Assembly (NCBI GenBank): GCA_029932425.1
Contig: JAOZQC010000159.1
Coordinates: 1-7,282 of the forward strand
Reading direction: 5' to 3'
Length of the DNA: 7,282 nt
DNA from: Planctomycetota bacterium
Lineage (GTDB): Bacteria > Planctomycetota > JAJSAM01
A program made the translations under genes and the position numbers. Of the stretch, positions 6,802-7,282 are shown piece after piece. Each line of letters begins with the position of its first letter. The stretch's first letter is position 1. A model generated the notes under the pieces. It had not been told where the DNA came from. It worked only from the letters and a program-made list of their open reading frames with translations, and made no database searches.

Positions 6802-7188
6802 TCGTTGCTCGTGCCTCGCTATCCCTCCGGATGAGCAGGACGATCGCGGCCGGCAAGCCGGGAGACCGAGGAGAACCACCCTCTTCGCATCATCCGCTGC
6901 CCCTTCCTCCCGCCCGGCGGTCCGGGAGCAGCTTCCCGGGCGGATGTTCCCGAGACGGCCCGGGCCGAGCGCCGCCCCGCCTACCGGTGCCGGCCGCCCC
7001 GCGTCCGGTCATCGCCGCACCGCCTCCCCGGTAACCGGCCACGCCACGCGCCCCGGTAGATCGGGCTCCGCGGGTCGGACACGATCTCTCGACGCGGGGG
7101 CCGGGCCTCGCGGCAGGGGCCGGGAACCCGACCGTCGTGGCCCGGGAAGCGGGAAAAGTGAAAAAGCCGTGCCTGTCAGCGATGTTTC
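6802..7188. other. Intergenic stretch with no supportable gene
   Basis: Open frames crossing this stretch on both strands translate to Arg/Pro/Gly/Ala-rich sequence with no recognisable motif, no hydrophobic core pattern and no ribosome-binding site, as expected of GC-rich non-coding DNA. The only compositional break is a purine-rich, A-containing run at about 7151-7168 (GGGAAAAGTGAAAAAGCC), which might belong to a promoter or an element boundary for whatever starts at the right edge. I saw no tRNA cloverleaf and no obvious terminator. Confidence 0.5.
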
Positions 7189-7201
7189 ATGACGGGACAT
7201 C
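7181..7201 (+). other. Short inverted repeat over a possible start codon
   Basis: GATGTTTC (7181-7188) and GGGACATC (7194-7201) can pair in RNA as eight base pairs, two of them G-U, around the five-base loop ATGAC, which contains the candidate ATG at 7189. The preceding CCTGTCAG (7172-7179) extends into a sequence that looks to me like the ends of some IS481-type insertion sequences. I cannot confirm this without the rest of the element. Confidence 0.35.
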
Positions 7202-7282
7202 TCATCGGCCGGGGCCCGAAGGGCATCCTCCACCGGGCGAACGAGCGCATCCGGGCGCATTGCCGGAAGAACCGCCGCATCC
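7189..7282 (+). CDS. Possible start of a hypothetical gene, cut by window edge
   Basis: An ATG at 7189 opens a frame that stays open for 31 codons to the window end, starting MTGHLIGRGPKGILHRANER and going on to a basic stretch (IRAHCRKNRRI). It is rich in Arg, Lys and His, which would suit a nucleic-acid-binding N-terminus. No family is recognised. There is no good ribosome-binding site, and the ATG sits in the loop of a small hairpin. It may be a true gene, the start of a transposase, or chance. Confidence 0.25.
   Translation, partial: MTGHLIGRGPKGILHRANERIRAHCRKNRRI

Noticed and set aside
6692..7192. Plus-strand open frame of 166 codons through the repeat cluster and beyond
   Set aside because: It starts inside a REP-like repeat, has no ribosome-binding site and translates to Arg/Pro/Gly-rich sequence without any motif.

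Overview
The window is GC-rich bacterial chromosome, with third codon positions almost all G or C in every real gene. It holds a haem-biosynthesis operon on the minus strand. Divergent from it is one plus-strand gene for a TPR-repeat protein. Haem precursors are made from glutamyl-tRNA here (HemA is glutamyl-tRNA reductase), so this is not a typical alphaproteobacterium using the ALA-synthase route. The order hemX/ccsA-like, hemA, hemC, hemD, hemB with a stand-alone hemD recalls operons of deltaproteobacterial, acidobacterial and related lineages. The phylum cannot be fixed from the sequence alone.

Minus strand, positions 4511 down to 1 (transcription right to left): a CcsA/HemX-type eight-helix membrane protein (3684-4511), hemA (2423-3679), hemC (1501-2430), hemD (812-1504) and the first 271 codons of hemB (815 to the window edge). 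Spacing is tight: a 4-base gap, then overlaps of 8, 4 and 4 bases. This implies one transcript with translational coupling. Together the enzymes convert glutamyl-tRNA to glutamate semialdehyde (HemA), 5-aminolevulinate to porphobilinogen (HemB), porphobilinogen to hydroxymethylbilane (HemC) and hydroxymethylbilane to uroporphyrinogen III (HemD). HemL, which makes 5-aminolevulinate from the semialdehyde, is not in the window. The membrane protein is the likely HemX-like partner, but it has lost the tryptophan-rich haem-handling motif of true CcsA proteins.

Positions 4512-4824 form the divergent intergenic region. Close to the hemX start it carries a copy of a palindromic GGTCTGACCC motif. Plus strand, 4825-6666: a soluble 613-residue protein with a TolB/FlgO-like N-terminal region and about nine TPR motifs.

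Positions 6668-6801, starting just after the TPR stop codon, hold a small cluster of REP-like elements: five copies of a semi-palindromic 12-13-mer in both orientations, including an imperfect direct repeat with an 84-base period. The rest (6802 to 7188) shows no convincing gene. At the right edge is a short hairpin and the possible start of another reading frame. I saw no RNA genes, CRISPR array or complete mobile element. Nothing here amounts to a clearly new biological system. The best leads are the repeat family flanking the TPR gene and the degenerate HemX protein.
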